Source: an uncultured Cryptobacterium sp.
GTDB taxonomy: Bacteria; Actinomycetota; Coriobacteriia; Coriobacteriales; Eggerthellaceae
Length of the DNA: 9,579 bases
Reading direction: 5' to 3'
Assembly (NCBI GenBank): GCA_900554685.1
Contig: USIG01000061.1
Location: forward strand, 1 to 9,579
Shown one piece after another: positions 1 to 6,657 of this stretch. The notes under the pieces are model-generated. The model worked only from the letters and a program-made list of their open reading frames with translations. It was not told the origin of the DNA and ran no database searches. The translations under genes and the position numbers were made by a program. Position 1 is the first letter of the stretch. Every line of letters begins with the position of its first letter.

Positions 1-263
1 AAGTCGTCATCTTCATTGGCTGCTCGAAGTGTTTCATTGGGCTGCGGGGAATCTTTAGTACTTTTTGAGACTGATTTGCTTTGTTTCGTATCAGAACAGC
101 ACGTTTCTTTTTGAGAGGGCAGAGGTTTTACTACTGGTTTGAGCGTATAACGAGCAAAAGAAAGTTTTTGCGTGCCGTCTGAATCCTTTTGGGTGCTCAC
201 GTAGTTCCTTTCAGGTATAAAGCCACTTACATAAACATAAGGATATTGTAGTATAGTCATCAT
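1..263 (-). CDS. Unrecognised protein, N-terminal part only (runs off left edge)
   Basis: An open frame without stops runs leftward from ATG 263 (a second ATG follows at 260) to the window edge, giving 87 codons. A ribosome-binding-like AAGGTGGG lies a few bases upstream of the ATG on the minus strand. The product begins MMTILQYPYVYVSGFIPERN and then becomes polar and rich in Ser, Lys, Thr and Gln, with a Cys-Cys pair near residue 56 and an acidic stretch at the edge. There is no signal peptide or membrane segment. I do not recognise the family. The polar second half looks like a disordered linker after a short N-terminal segment. It is divergent from the M6 protease gene, and the two share the gap between 264 and about 308. 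It could be a spurious frame, but the SD and the complementary layout make a real gene more likely. Confidence 0.55.
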   Translation of the reverse strand, partial: MMTILQYPYVYVSGFIPERNYVSTQKDSDGTQKLSFARYTLKPVVKPLPSQKETCCSDTKQSKSVSKSTKDSPQPNETLRAANEDDD

Positions 264-308
264 CGTACCCACCTTGTAAGGTTGTTGTCTGGACTGATGG
301 GTGAGCTT

Positions 309-380
309 ATGTCATTTTTCAAGTTTTATTTTATAGAAAAATTTCGTTGTTTTTTATCACACTGGCGCTGTGGTTATTAG
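309..380 (+). other. Probable native start and signal-peptide n-region of the M6 protease, out of frame
   Basis: ATG 309 is preceded by GGGTGAG at 299-305, which contains the SD-type GGTGA. Its frame reads MSFFKFYFIEKFRC and then stops at TAG 378-380. The protease frame has no ATG or GTG upstream of TTG 347, and a stop at 302-304 closes it. If the T6 run at 350-355 had one more T, the two frames would fuse. The result would be a classical signal peptide: a Lys/Arg-containing n-region, a hydrophobic core FFITLALWLLV and an AWA cleavage site. The protein would then be 903 residues long. The run could be a sequencing error, a mutation or a phase-variable site. Confidence 0.6.
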
Positions 381-3019
381 TGGGCCCCTCTTCTGCTTGG
401 GCTGTTCCAGCGTTGGGGGCTTTGCAAGAAGTTTCACAACCCGATGGTTCGATTATTTCGATTGCTCGACACGGTGATGAAGCTTTTAATTACTACGTTG
501 ATGCCGAAGGTAACCTTGTCCAAAAAGACCCCGAATCAAATGCTTTTCGCTATGTGGTGCGTGATAGTGCTGGCACCTTTACCTTAGGGGATTGGGTTCA
601 GCCTTCCGGGGTTTCTTCTTTGTCAGCTAACAATGAAGTTCCTAAAACCTCGGCAGAACTTGCTTCTGCTGCTGATCGATCTGCTTATTATGAGCTTGGC
701 GGGTCGACCTACACGCATCCTAATTATTCAGCTTTTGAAAGGGTAACTCCCGAGAGTCTTTCTGATACCTCATCGCAAAATTCACGCGCGTTGCTCTCGG
801 AAAATACTGGCACGACTAAAGATTCGCTTCCTCTGCTAGTTATAGTAGTGGGATTTAGCGATGTTCCTTATCAAAACTCCTATGACTGGTCAGATATGGT
901 CTACAACGGTGAATACTCCGTTGGGAAGTTTTGGAGTGAGGCTTCAAACAAAACGTTTACTTTCTCGAAAGCAGAAGAGAATAGTGCATACACGTCATCG
1001 AGTGGTGATGAGTCTGGTCAGACAGATCAAGCAGATCAAGCGGATCAACCAGACCAAGCAACTTCTTCTGAGGCAGATCAAAACGAGGAGCTTACAGAGG
1101 ATGCTCTTGATGAGCAGGGTGGTACCGTGTCGTCTTCGGTACGCAATACCAATACTAAAGATGCCCTAAATGATGGTGTTGTCCACGTGACGCTCGATTC
1201 TCCTCATGGAAATTGGGGAGGTGTGTCAGACGACGAGACACTCGGATCATTCTTACAAACTTTAGAAGAAGCTCTACAGAAGGCTCAATCGCAGAATCTA
1301 GTCAATTTTTCTGAATTTGATGATGACAAGGATGGAATCATATCAAACGATGAATTAGCGGTCTGTTTTGTGATTGCAGGCGCAGAAGCATCATTTGGCT
1401 ATTCTTCAAACACTCCATCGATTTGGGCTCATGCCCTTGATGAGGCAAATCTTGATACAGGAGCCAATAATGTAAAGCTTAATGGTTATATCACTATGGG
1501 AGAGAGTTACTACTTTCAAAATCCAGAAATCTCGGGGGATGAGGGTCTTAAAGTTAAACCAAATTCCACTTCAACATTATGCCATGAGCTAGGACATTAC
1601 CTGGGTTTACCTGATCTTTATGACACTTCTTCATCCTCATCGGGAGAATGGTATATGTATGATCCAAATGGTCTTTCCTTAATGGCTGGAGGAAGCTGGG
1701 GTATGACGTCAGATGAGTTTTCGTGGGAGAATTTTGAGAACATTAACTTTGTTCCTACCCGTCTTGATCCCTATTCGCGCATGTTCCTTGGCTACATTGA
1801 GCTTGATGAGATAACCGAAGACGGAAACTACATTGTTTCTTCGCAGGGTAGTTCAGAGGGATATAAGGCTTTTCAGATAACATCACCTTATGATAAAAAC
1901 CAGCTCTACCTTATTGAATTAAGACAGTTTTCAGGGTTTGATCTTGGCCTAAAGGGTATTTATACCCTTTCTGACAATGCGCCAGCAAAAAATAAAAACG
2001 GCGGCATCGTGGTGTGGCATATTGATACTGAAATTTGGAATACCAGAGGTAGCGCTATTGATTACACCGAAGAAACCAGCGATCTTTATAACACCGTCAA
2101 TACACCCGATCATAGACCTGGCTGTGCGATTGCGTATGCAGAAGTGCCCGCTGAGGATGGAACATACGATCTTATGAATGGCGCCTATTGGTATCCTTTT
2201 TTGAACAGAGATGTTGCTCCCTCTCTTAAGGAATACCGCGAAGGAGTAAGGCAACCATTTATGTACGATTTCGAGGGAGACAAGCGAGACGATCGTATTG
2301 ATTCTGGTATTTCGCTTTCTTTTGACAATCCTTCATCAAGTGATACTGCTCGTATTTCAGTTTCCTTCAATCAAGTCTCAATAACGGTGTTAGGAGGCAG
2401 TCAAGAAGGCGGTGAGGTTACAATAAGCACCCTTGATACGCCTGAAAAAGAAGGTAGCCAAACCAATGATTCACAAGTTTCGGTGCCTAAAGGTTCCTCG
2501 ATCGAACTTAAGGCAACTCCTCATGCGGGATATCATTTTACTGGCTGGAGAGAAAACGACACAATTGTGAATACTGATTCTTCGTGGCGTTTTACTGCAA
2601 ATGAAAACCATGTCTTTAAAGCGCTTTTCGAGCCGCACGCTTTTGGTCAAGATTGGAAAACTGATGACTCACAACATTGGAAAGAGTGCAGTTGCGGTGA
2701 AAAAGACCAGATAGAAGCACATTCCTTTTTCTGGGTACTTGATCAAGAGCCTTCAGAGAATCAAGAAGGATTTAAGCATGAACAATGTTCGGTTTGCGGG
2801 TATCAGCGCTCGGCAGTAGAAATTCCTGCTTTGTCTGATAGCGAAGAACAACCTTTATCTGGTTCGTCATCTAAGGATAATGCTCCTTCCTCTTCTTTTG
2901 AAAAATCCCCTCAGACAAGCGATGCTAACAGGGTTCTTCTTTGGGTGTGCGCAGGTATTGCACTTGCTGCTGCAGCTACGATGGTTGTTGCACTGAAAAA
3001 CATACGGAATAAACGTTGA
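347..3019 (+). CDS. Secreted, wall-anchored M6-family (immune inhibitor A-like) zinc metalloprotease
   Basis: An extracellular zinc endopeptidase that probably acts on host or environmental proteins; the substrate is not visible. Residue numbers count from TTG 347. A hydrophobic signal ends at AWA (17-19). A propeptide-like region (about 25-83) has the M6-type pattern PDGS..GDE.FNYYVD. The catalytic domain (about 160-680) carries HELGHYLGLPD at 413-423, an extended HExxHxxGxxD motif with Glu414 catalytic, and a Met-turn-like SLMAGGSWG at 444-452. A perfect EF-hand-type calcium loop lies at 325-336. An acidic Asp-Gln insert occupies about 220-260. A B-repeat-like domain (about 670-762) precedes a Cys/His module with C781, C783, C814 and C817. 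The C-terminus is SPQTSD (854-859), a 22-residue hydrophobic segment and a basic tail, resembling a sortase signal with the Leu and Gly of LPXTG replaced. TTG 347 has no good SD and gives a signal lacking basic residues, so ATG 309 plus one base is the likelier start. No clear terminator follows. Confidence 0.88.
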   Translation: MFFITLALWLLVGPSSAWAVPALGALQEVSQPDGSIISIARHGDEAFNYYVDAEGNLVQKDPESNAFRYVVRDSAGTFTLGDWVQPSGVSSLSANNEVPKTSAELASAADRSAYYELGGSTYTHPNYSAFERVTPESLSDTSSQNSRALLSENTGTTKDSLPLLVIVVGFSDVPYQNSYDWSDMVYNGEYSVGKFWSEASNKTFTFSKAEENSAYTSSSGDESGQTDQADQADQPDQATSSEADQNEELTEDALDEQGGTVSSSVRNTNTKDALNDGVVHVTLDSPHGNWGGVSDDETLGSFLQTLEEALQKAQSQNLVNFSEFDDDKDGIISNDELAVCFVIAGAEASFGYSSNTPSIWAHALDEANLDTGANNVKLNGYITMGESYYFQNPEISGDEGLKVKPNSTSTLCHELGHYLGLPDLYDTSSSSSGEWYMYDPNGLSLMAGGSWGMTSDEFSWENFENINFVPTRLDPYSRMFLGYIELDEITEDGNYIVSSQGSSEGYKAFQITSPYDKNQLYLIELRQFSGFDLGLKGIYTLSDNAPAKNKNGGIVVWHIDTEIWNTRGSAIDYTEETSDLYNTVNTPDHRPGCAIAYAEVPAEDGTYDLMNGAYWYPFLNRDVAPSLKEYREGVRQPFMYDFEGDKRDDRIDSGISLSFDNPSSSDTARISVSFNQVSITVLGGSQEGGEVTISTLDTPEKEGSQTNDSQVSVPKGSSIELKATPHAGYHFTGWRENDTIVNTDSSWRFTANENHVFKALFEPHAFGQDWKTDDSQHWKECSCGEKDQIEAHSFFWVLDQEPSENQEGFKHEQCSVCGYQRSAVEIPALSDSEEQPLSGSSSKDNAPSSSFEKSPQTSDANRVLLWVCAGIALAAAATMVVALKNIRNKR
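1022..1057 (+). repeat. Four tandem 9-bp units coding Asp-Gln repeats inside the protease
   Basis: Four imperfect copies of (a/g/c)c(a/g)gatcaa encode TDQ-ADQ-ADQ-PDQ (residues 226-237), followed by a further Ala. They sit in a Ser/Asp/Glu/Gln-rich insert between the early catalytic-domain strand (FTFSKAEE) and GVVHVTLDSPHGNWG. The unit length is a multiple of three, so copy-number change by slippage would keep the frame and only alter the length of an exposed acidic loop. Confidence 0.8.
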
Positions 3020-3131
3020 TCATATGAAATAAGATCTCCTTAACCTATACGCTGCTTGATGATGAGTGTAAGCTATCCTTTGCTCTAAGAGTTATGTATA
3101 AACTTGCCATAAAGTAAAAGATCAGTGCACT

Positions 3132-3159
3132 TTTAGCCGTACAGGTTTAGCCGTTCAAG
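3132..3159 (+). repeat. 14-bp tandem direct repeat upstream of the trigger-factor-like gene
   Basis: TTTAGCCGTACAGG (3132-3145) is followed immediately by TTTAGCCGTTCAAG (3146-3159), matching at 12 of 14 positions. It lies about 50 bases before the ATG in the 189-base gap after the protease gene. A direct repeat of this size may be a tandem operator or part of the 5' leader. No convincing -35/-10 pair was found around it, so its role is open. The rest of the gap (3020-3131) shows no RNA gene and no clear terminator. Confidence 0.45.
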
Positions 3160-3208
3160 TTGTTAGCTTGTTGAGCGATTTGCGCTGTTTGTTTGAGAAA
3201 GGATATCC

Positions 3209-4261
3209 ATGCAGGTAGAGATTCTCTCTAAAAATGGGGAAGAAGTACGTCTTCGTGCTACAGCTGACGAAGAGGAGATGAAGCGTGCCTTTACAGACGG
3301 TCTCGATGCTTTTATTTTGCAATACAACCTTGATACGCTTAAAGGGCAATCTTCTTACGACAAAATAGTTAATACCTTAAAGCCAGATGAAGCTGATCAG
3401 GTTATTTACTCTTCAGTGGTTAATTTTTTGGTTCCCTTTGCTATTTCTGAATACGGCAAGGCTCCTCTTGCTACCTATGATATAGAAGCCGAAGACGCTC
3501 CTGCAAAAGATAAGCCTTTTTCTTTTGAACTTACCTTTTTGGAAAAACCTCATTTTGAACTTTCAAGCTATGAGCCAGCAACGGTAACGATTGCTCCAAA
3601 GCCTGAGGTTCAAGAAAGCGATATTGACGAGCAGATTCATATGCTGGCACGTCAGATTGCTGCCACGCAGCAAAATCTTGACCCTAACTCTGAAAAGCTT
3701 GAAGTTCCTGACGTGAGTGATGCTTGGGTTTCAAAGAATCTTTCCGAATCAGGTATTACCACGCTCGATCAGCTTCGTGAACGTTTTCGTGAAACTTCCA
3801 AAGAGGAGCTTGCCACACGTTATGAGCAGGCAAAAATGGTTGCTGCAATGGAAGCATATCTTGACCGTTTCACGGGATCCGTTTCAGAGAAGATGCTCTC
3901 GGCAATGACTCAGGAACTATTTGAGACCTTGGTATCTGATTTGGTAAGCGAAGGTACAAATTTTGAAGAATTCGCAAAACAACAGGGCTTAACAGAAGAA
4001 GAGGTTAAGAAATCCCTTTCCGCACAGGCGGAAAATCAGCTTGTGCAGGGCTTTATTTTGGATGCGATTTTCGAACATGAACAAATTGAACTTCAGCCGA
4101 CCGATTTAATTCAAGCTCTTAAAAACATTGCGCCCGGTAAAGAGGAGGATACCTTTGAATCGATGCAAAAATCGGGTCGTGCATTTTTGCTTAAACAGAG
4201 CGCTCAGCGCATGAAGGCCGCTGAATGGATAATGGATAACACAACGTTCGTGACTGAATAA
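3209..4261 (+). CDS. Trigger-factor-like chaperone lacking the PPIase domain
   Basis: Trigger factor is a ribosome-associated chaperone with an N-terminal ribosome-binding domain, an FKBP-type PPIase domain and a helical C-terminal substrate cradle. This product has 350 residues, where the family usually has about 430-450. Residues 1-118 follow the N-domain pattern, ending in FSFELTFLEKPHFELSSYEP. A segment at 125-150 matches the linker helix (VQESDIDEQIHML). The chain then runs directly into the C-domain at about 165 (VPDVSDAWV...LDQLRERFRE...), including GLTEEEVKKSL at 260-270. The PPIase domain is missing cleanly, with only QQNLDPNSEK at the junction. The GFRKGK-type ribosome-docking signature expected near residues 38-50 is also absent; that stretch reads YNLDTLKGQSSYDK. 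The start is well set: GAGAAAGGA at 3195-3203 lies five bases before the ATG. The frame is intact, so this looks like a designed short form. It is more likely a paralog than the housekeeping tig, which often lies beside clpP/clpX. Confidence 0.82.
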   Translation: MQVEILSKNGEEVRLRATADEEEMKRAFTDGLDAFILQYNLDTLKGQSSYDKIVNTLKPDEADQVIYSSVVNFLVPFAISEYGKAPLATYDIEAEDAPAKDKPFSFELTFLEKPHFELSSYEPATVTIAPKPEVQESDIDEQIHMLARQIAATQQNLDPNSEKLEVPDVSDAWVSKNLSESGITTLDQLRERFRETSKEELATRYEQAKMVAAMEAYLDRFTGSVSEKMLSAMTQELFETLVSDLVSEGTNFEEFAKQQGLTEEEVKKSLSAQAENQLVQGFILDAIFEHEQIELQPTDLIQALKNIAPGKEEDTFESMQKSGRAFLLKQSAQRMKAAEWIMDNTTFVTE

Positions 4262-4298
4262 GTAATTTGCCACGGATCAGCCAAGATACGCTAAACTA

Positions 4299-4326
4299 GT
4301 CTACTGTGAACATGTTCACAGTAGAC
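4299..4326. promoter_or_regulatory. Perfect 28-bp palindrome with a CRP/FNR-like TGTGA-N6-TCACA core
   Basis: The 28 bases are identical to their own reverse complement, with the centre between 4312 and 4313. The core TGTGAACATGTTCACA fits TGTGA-N6-TCACA, the classic consensus of the CRP/FNR superfamily. It lies 38 bases after the trigger-factor-like stop codon and about 98 bases before the EF-G-like ATG. As RNA it would form a stem of about 12 bp, but the nearest T run (4335-4338) starts nine bases downstream, so it is a poor terminator. A dimeric repressor or activator site is the preferred reading. Confidence 0.65.
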
Positions 4327-4338
4327 GGCCTCCTGTTT

Positions 4339-4353
4339 TGTCGATAGGCGACA
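4339..4353 (+). promoter_or_regulatory. Short inverted repeat in the EF-G-like leader
   Basis: TGTCG and CGACA face each other across a five-base loop (ATAGG). This could be a small RNA hairpin or half-sites for a regulator. It follows the 28-bp palindrome by 12 bases. Confidence 0.3.
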
Positions 4354-4372
4354 GAATAGTTCGAATGCGATA

Positions 4373-4383
4373 TCAGGTCCTGA
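4373..4383 (+). promoter_or_regulatory. Inverted repeat TCAGG-T-CCTGA in the EF-G-like leader
   Basis: A perfect 5-bp inverted repeat around a single T, 40 bases upstream of the start codon. As RNA the loop is too tight to form fully, so a DNA site is more plausible if it is functional at all. It is the third dyad in one 162-base gap. Confidence 0.25.
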
Positions 4384-4423
4384 GGGGCTAAAGAAGGATC
4401 TGAAAACGAAGGAAGTGGTATCT

Positions 4424-6484
4424 ATGGCAGCTCCTGCAACAGAACATGTACGTAATATTGCCCTTGTCGGTCAAGACGGTGCTGGTAAAACTTCACTCGC
4501 AGAGGCAATGCTTCATATTTCTGGCAAGACGCCGCGTATGGGTACAACCCACGATGGGAAGTCTTATCTTGATTATGACGAAGAAGAAATCAGGCGCCGC
4601 TTTACGTTGGGAACTTCTATTGCTCCTATTCCTTATGGGGATAATTACAAGATCAATCTACTCGATACCTCAGGGCAAGCAGATTTTTTGGGGGACACGC
4701 TTGCAACGATGCAGGTGTGCGAGATGTGCATGTTCGTTGTTGATGCGGTTGCTGGTCCTCAGAATATGACAACACGGCTTTGGCATGAAGCTGAAGTTAT
4801 GCGCACCTCACGCTGTGTGTTTATCAATCATATTGACCGTGAAGGAGCAAACTTTGATGTTGCAATGGCGCAACTGCATGCTCGTTTTGGTTCTCGCTTA
4901 GGTGCGGTAACTATTCCCATCGGTGTTGATAAAGACTTTAAGGGCGTTATCGATATTTTGCGCATGAAGGCTCGCTACTTTGTTGATGGTGGCGAAAAGA
5001 TCGAAGATATTCCTGATGAATATGCCGATGCTGCCCAAATTGCCCGTGATAAGTTGTGCGACTTGGTTGCAGAAGCTGATGACGAATTGATGATGAAATA
5101 TCTTGATGGGGAAGAGCAGCTTTCTCAAGAAGAGCTTGAATCACTTCTTCAAGAAGCTATCGCGCAAGAGATTTTCATTCCCGTATTCGTGGGTTCTACC
5201 ATAATTGAACAAGGCATTAAGGGAATCATGGATGATATATGCACCTATTTCCCTCATCCTCGTCATCATGGTCCTTTCTATTTGGCAGATGGTAGCGAAT
5301 TACGTGTTGATGAAACAGGAGAACCTGCAGGGTTTGTCTTTAAAACCATATCTGATCCCTTTGTTGGTCGTTTGAGCTTTATCAAAGTTTTATCGGGGTA
5401 CTTGGAGCCTTCCACGGAAATGGTTAATGCTCGTACCGGTAAAAAGGAACGTCTGGGGCATATTTATGTCATGATGGGTAAAGAGCCCATGGATGTTAAA
5501 AGCGCCAAAGCGGGTGACATTGTTGTAGTTCCTAAATTAAGTGAAACTAAAACTGGTGATACCTTATCTAAGAGTGGCACCATCGAAGTTGATCCTCTTC
5601 CTTTGCCTATTCCTCAGTATCCTGTTTGCGTGGTCGCTAAAAAGAAGGCTGACGAGGATAAATTGGGAACGTTTTTAGCTCGTCAGGCAGAGGTTGATCC
5701 CACCATTCAACTGACGCGTAATGAAGAAACGCATCAACAGGTTCTCTATACAATGGGCGATATGCAGGTTGATGTGCTTCTTAATAGGCTTAAAGCCCAA
5801 ACGGGGGTAGAGGCTGAGCTTGTTCCTGTTCGTATTCCTTATCGTGAAACTATCACGAAAGAATCTGAAGCGCAGGGAAGGCATAAGAAGCAAACAGGCG
5901 GTTCGGGCCAGTTCGGTGATTGCTGGCTGCGTCTTAGCCCTAACCCAGGTGAGGGATATGAATTCAAAAATGAGGTTGTTGGCGGCCGTATTCCTAAGAA
6001 TTTGATTCCTGCGGTTGATAAGGGTGTTCAGGAAGCAATGGCTGAAGGGTTCTTAGCTGGATATCCTATGGTTGATATTTGCTGTACAGTTTATGATGGC
6101 TCCTACCATTCTGTTGATTCGAACGAGATGGCTTTCAAGACAGCTGCTCGTATTGGCTTTAGAGCGGCATGTGAAAAGGCGGCACCTGTTATTCTCGAAC
6201 CTATGGCTGATATGAGTATTGTTGTTGAAGAGGAATATGCGGGCACCGTAATGGGCGATGTTGCTACGCGTCGAGGCCGTATTGTTGGTACCGACTCTGA
6301 TGATGCGGGCGATACTATTATCGTTGTTCGTGTTCCTTATGCTGAGGTAGTTTCATATACCAAAGATCTTCGTGCGATGACCCGTGGTTCGGGTACGTAT
6401 TCACTTGAAATCAATGGCTATGAGCCAGCACCTTTCGATGTTCAGCAAAAACTCGTTGAGGAATATCAACAATCACGCAAGTAG
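4424..6484 (+). CDS. Elongation factor G-like translational GTPase (EF-G2 type paralog)
   Basis: A five-domain EF-G-type GTPase that would act at the ribosomal A site. Numbering is from ATG 4424 (686 residues). The P-loop is GQDGAGKTS (16-24). Switch I is RRRFTLGTSI and differs from canonical EF-G. G3 is DTSGQADF (81-88), with Gln85 in the place of the catalytic His of DTPGH. G4 is NHID (135-138), where NKxD is usual, and G5 is GST near 257. Domain II begins near 300 and domain III near 396. Domain IV keeps the ribosome-contacting loops HKKQTGGSGQFGD (487-499) and DGSYHSVDS (558-566). Domain V ends the protein. The divergent G motifs match the actinobacterial EF-G2 or EF-G-like group better than fusA of the str operon. 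GTG 4415 is in frame, but AAGGAAG at 4409-4415 serves the ATG at 4424 better. It may share transcription with the upstream trigger-factor-like gene or be controlled by the palindrome. A strong terminator follows. Confidence 0.9.
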   Translation: MAAPATEHVRNIALVGQDGAGKTSLAEAMLHISGKTPRMGTTHDGKSYLDYDEEEIRRRFTLGTSIAPIPYGDNYKINLLDTSGQADFLGDTLATMQVCEMCMFVVDAVAGPQNMTTRLWHEAEVMRTSRCVFINHIDREGANFDVAMAQLHARFGSRLGAVTIPIGVDKDFKGVIDILRMKARYFVDGGEKIEDIPDEYADAAQIARDKLCDLVAEADDELMMKYLDGEEQLSQEELESLLQEAIAQEIFIPVFVGSTIIEQGIKGIMDDICTYFPHPRHHGPFYLADGSELRVDETGEPAGFVFKTISDPFVGRLSFIKVLSGYLEPSTEMVNARTGKKERLGHIYVMMGKEPMDVKSAKAGDIVVVPKLSETKTGDTLSKSGTIEVDPLPLPIPQYPVCVVAKKKADEDKLGTFLARQAEVDPTIQLTRNEETHQQVLYTMGDMQVDVLLNRLKAQTGVEAELVPVRIPYRETITKESEAQGRHKKQTGGSGQFGDCWLRLSPNPGEGYEFKNEVVGGRIPKNLIPAVDKGVQEAMAEGFLAGYPMVDICCTVYDGSYHSVDSNEMAFKTAARIGFRAACEKAAPVILEPMADMSIVVEEEYAGTVMGDVATRRGRIVGTDSDDAGDTIIVVRVPYAEVVSYTKDLRAMTRGSGTYSLEINGYEPAPFDVQQKLVEEYQQSRK

Positions 6485-6511
6485 TGATATAACTCTAAGC
6501 ATTAAACGTAT

Positions 6512-6553
6512 CAGGCTAGCGTTGCAGAAAAACGCTAGCCTGTTTTTTGTTTT
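6512..6553 (+). terminator. Rho-independent terminator after the EF-G-like gene
   Basis: A perfect 12-bp stem, CAGGCTAGCGTT (6512-6523) with AACGCTAGCCTG (6531-6542), has a seven-base loop and is followed directly by T6 (6543-6548), G and T4. It ends plus-strand transcription 28 bases past the stop codon. The minus-strand flank lacks a T run, so it probably does not serve the converging lysozyme gene. The remaining bases up to 6657 show only a weak AT-rich dyad around 6606-6632. Confidence 0.92.
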
Positions 6554-6657
6554 CAACTCTTTTGTGACGATTAGCTGGGTAAATACTGAAGTGCGAAACA
6601 ACAGCCTTTTATAAGCTTATCGAGTTATAAGGTATAACGCTTGGCGTAAAAAAATCT

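Noticed and set aside
4305..4320. LexA/SOS box reading of the palindrome core (GAAC...GTTC)
   Set aside because: The Gram-positive and actinobacterial SOS box needs four bases between GAAC and GTTC. Here there are two.
4299..4340. Rho-independent terminator after the trigger-factor-like gene
   Set aside because: The T run is only four bases and starts nine bases beyond the stem, and the stem is not GC rich. A weak role is possible, but an operator fits better.
4415..4423. GTG 4415 as start of the EF-G-like gene
   Set aside because: The AAGGAAG sequence overlaps this GTG and is correctly spaced for ATG 4424 instead. The next purine-rich stretch upstream is too far away.
5675..5893. Minus-strand open frames inside the EF-G-like gene and other long genes
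   Set aside because: They lie wholly within well-supported coding genes, have no SD and code for no recognisable domain.
6606..6632. AT-rich dyad (CCTTTTATAAG...GTTATAAGG) as terminator for the GH25 gene
   Set aside because: The arms are imperfect and AT-rich, and no T run follows on the minus strand.
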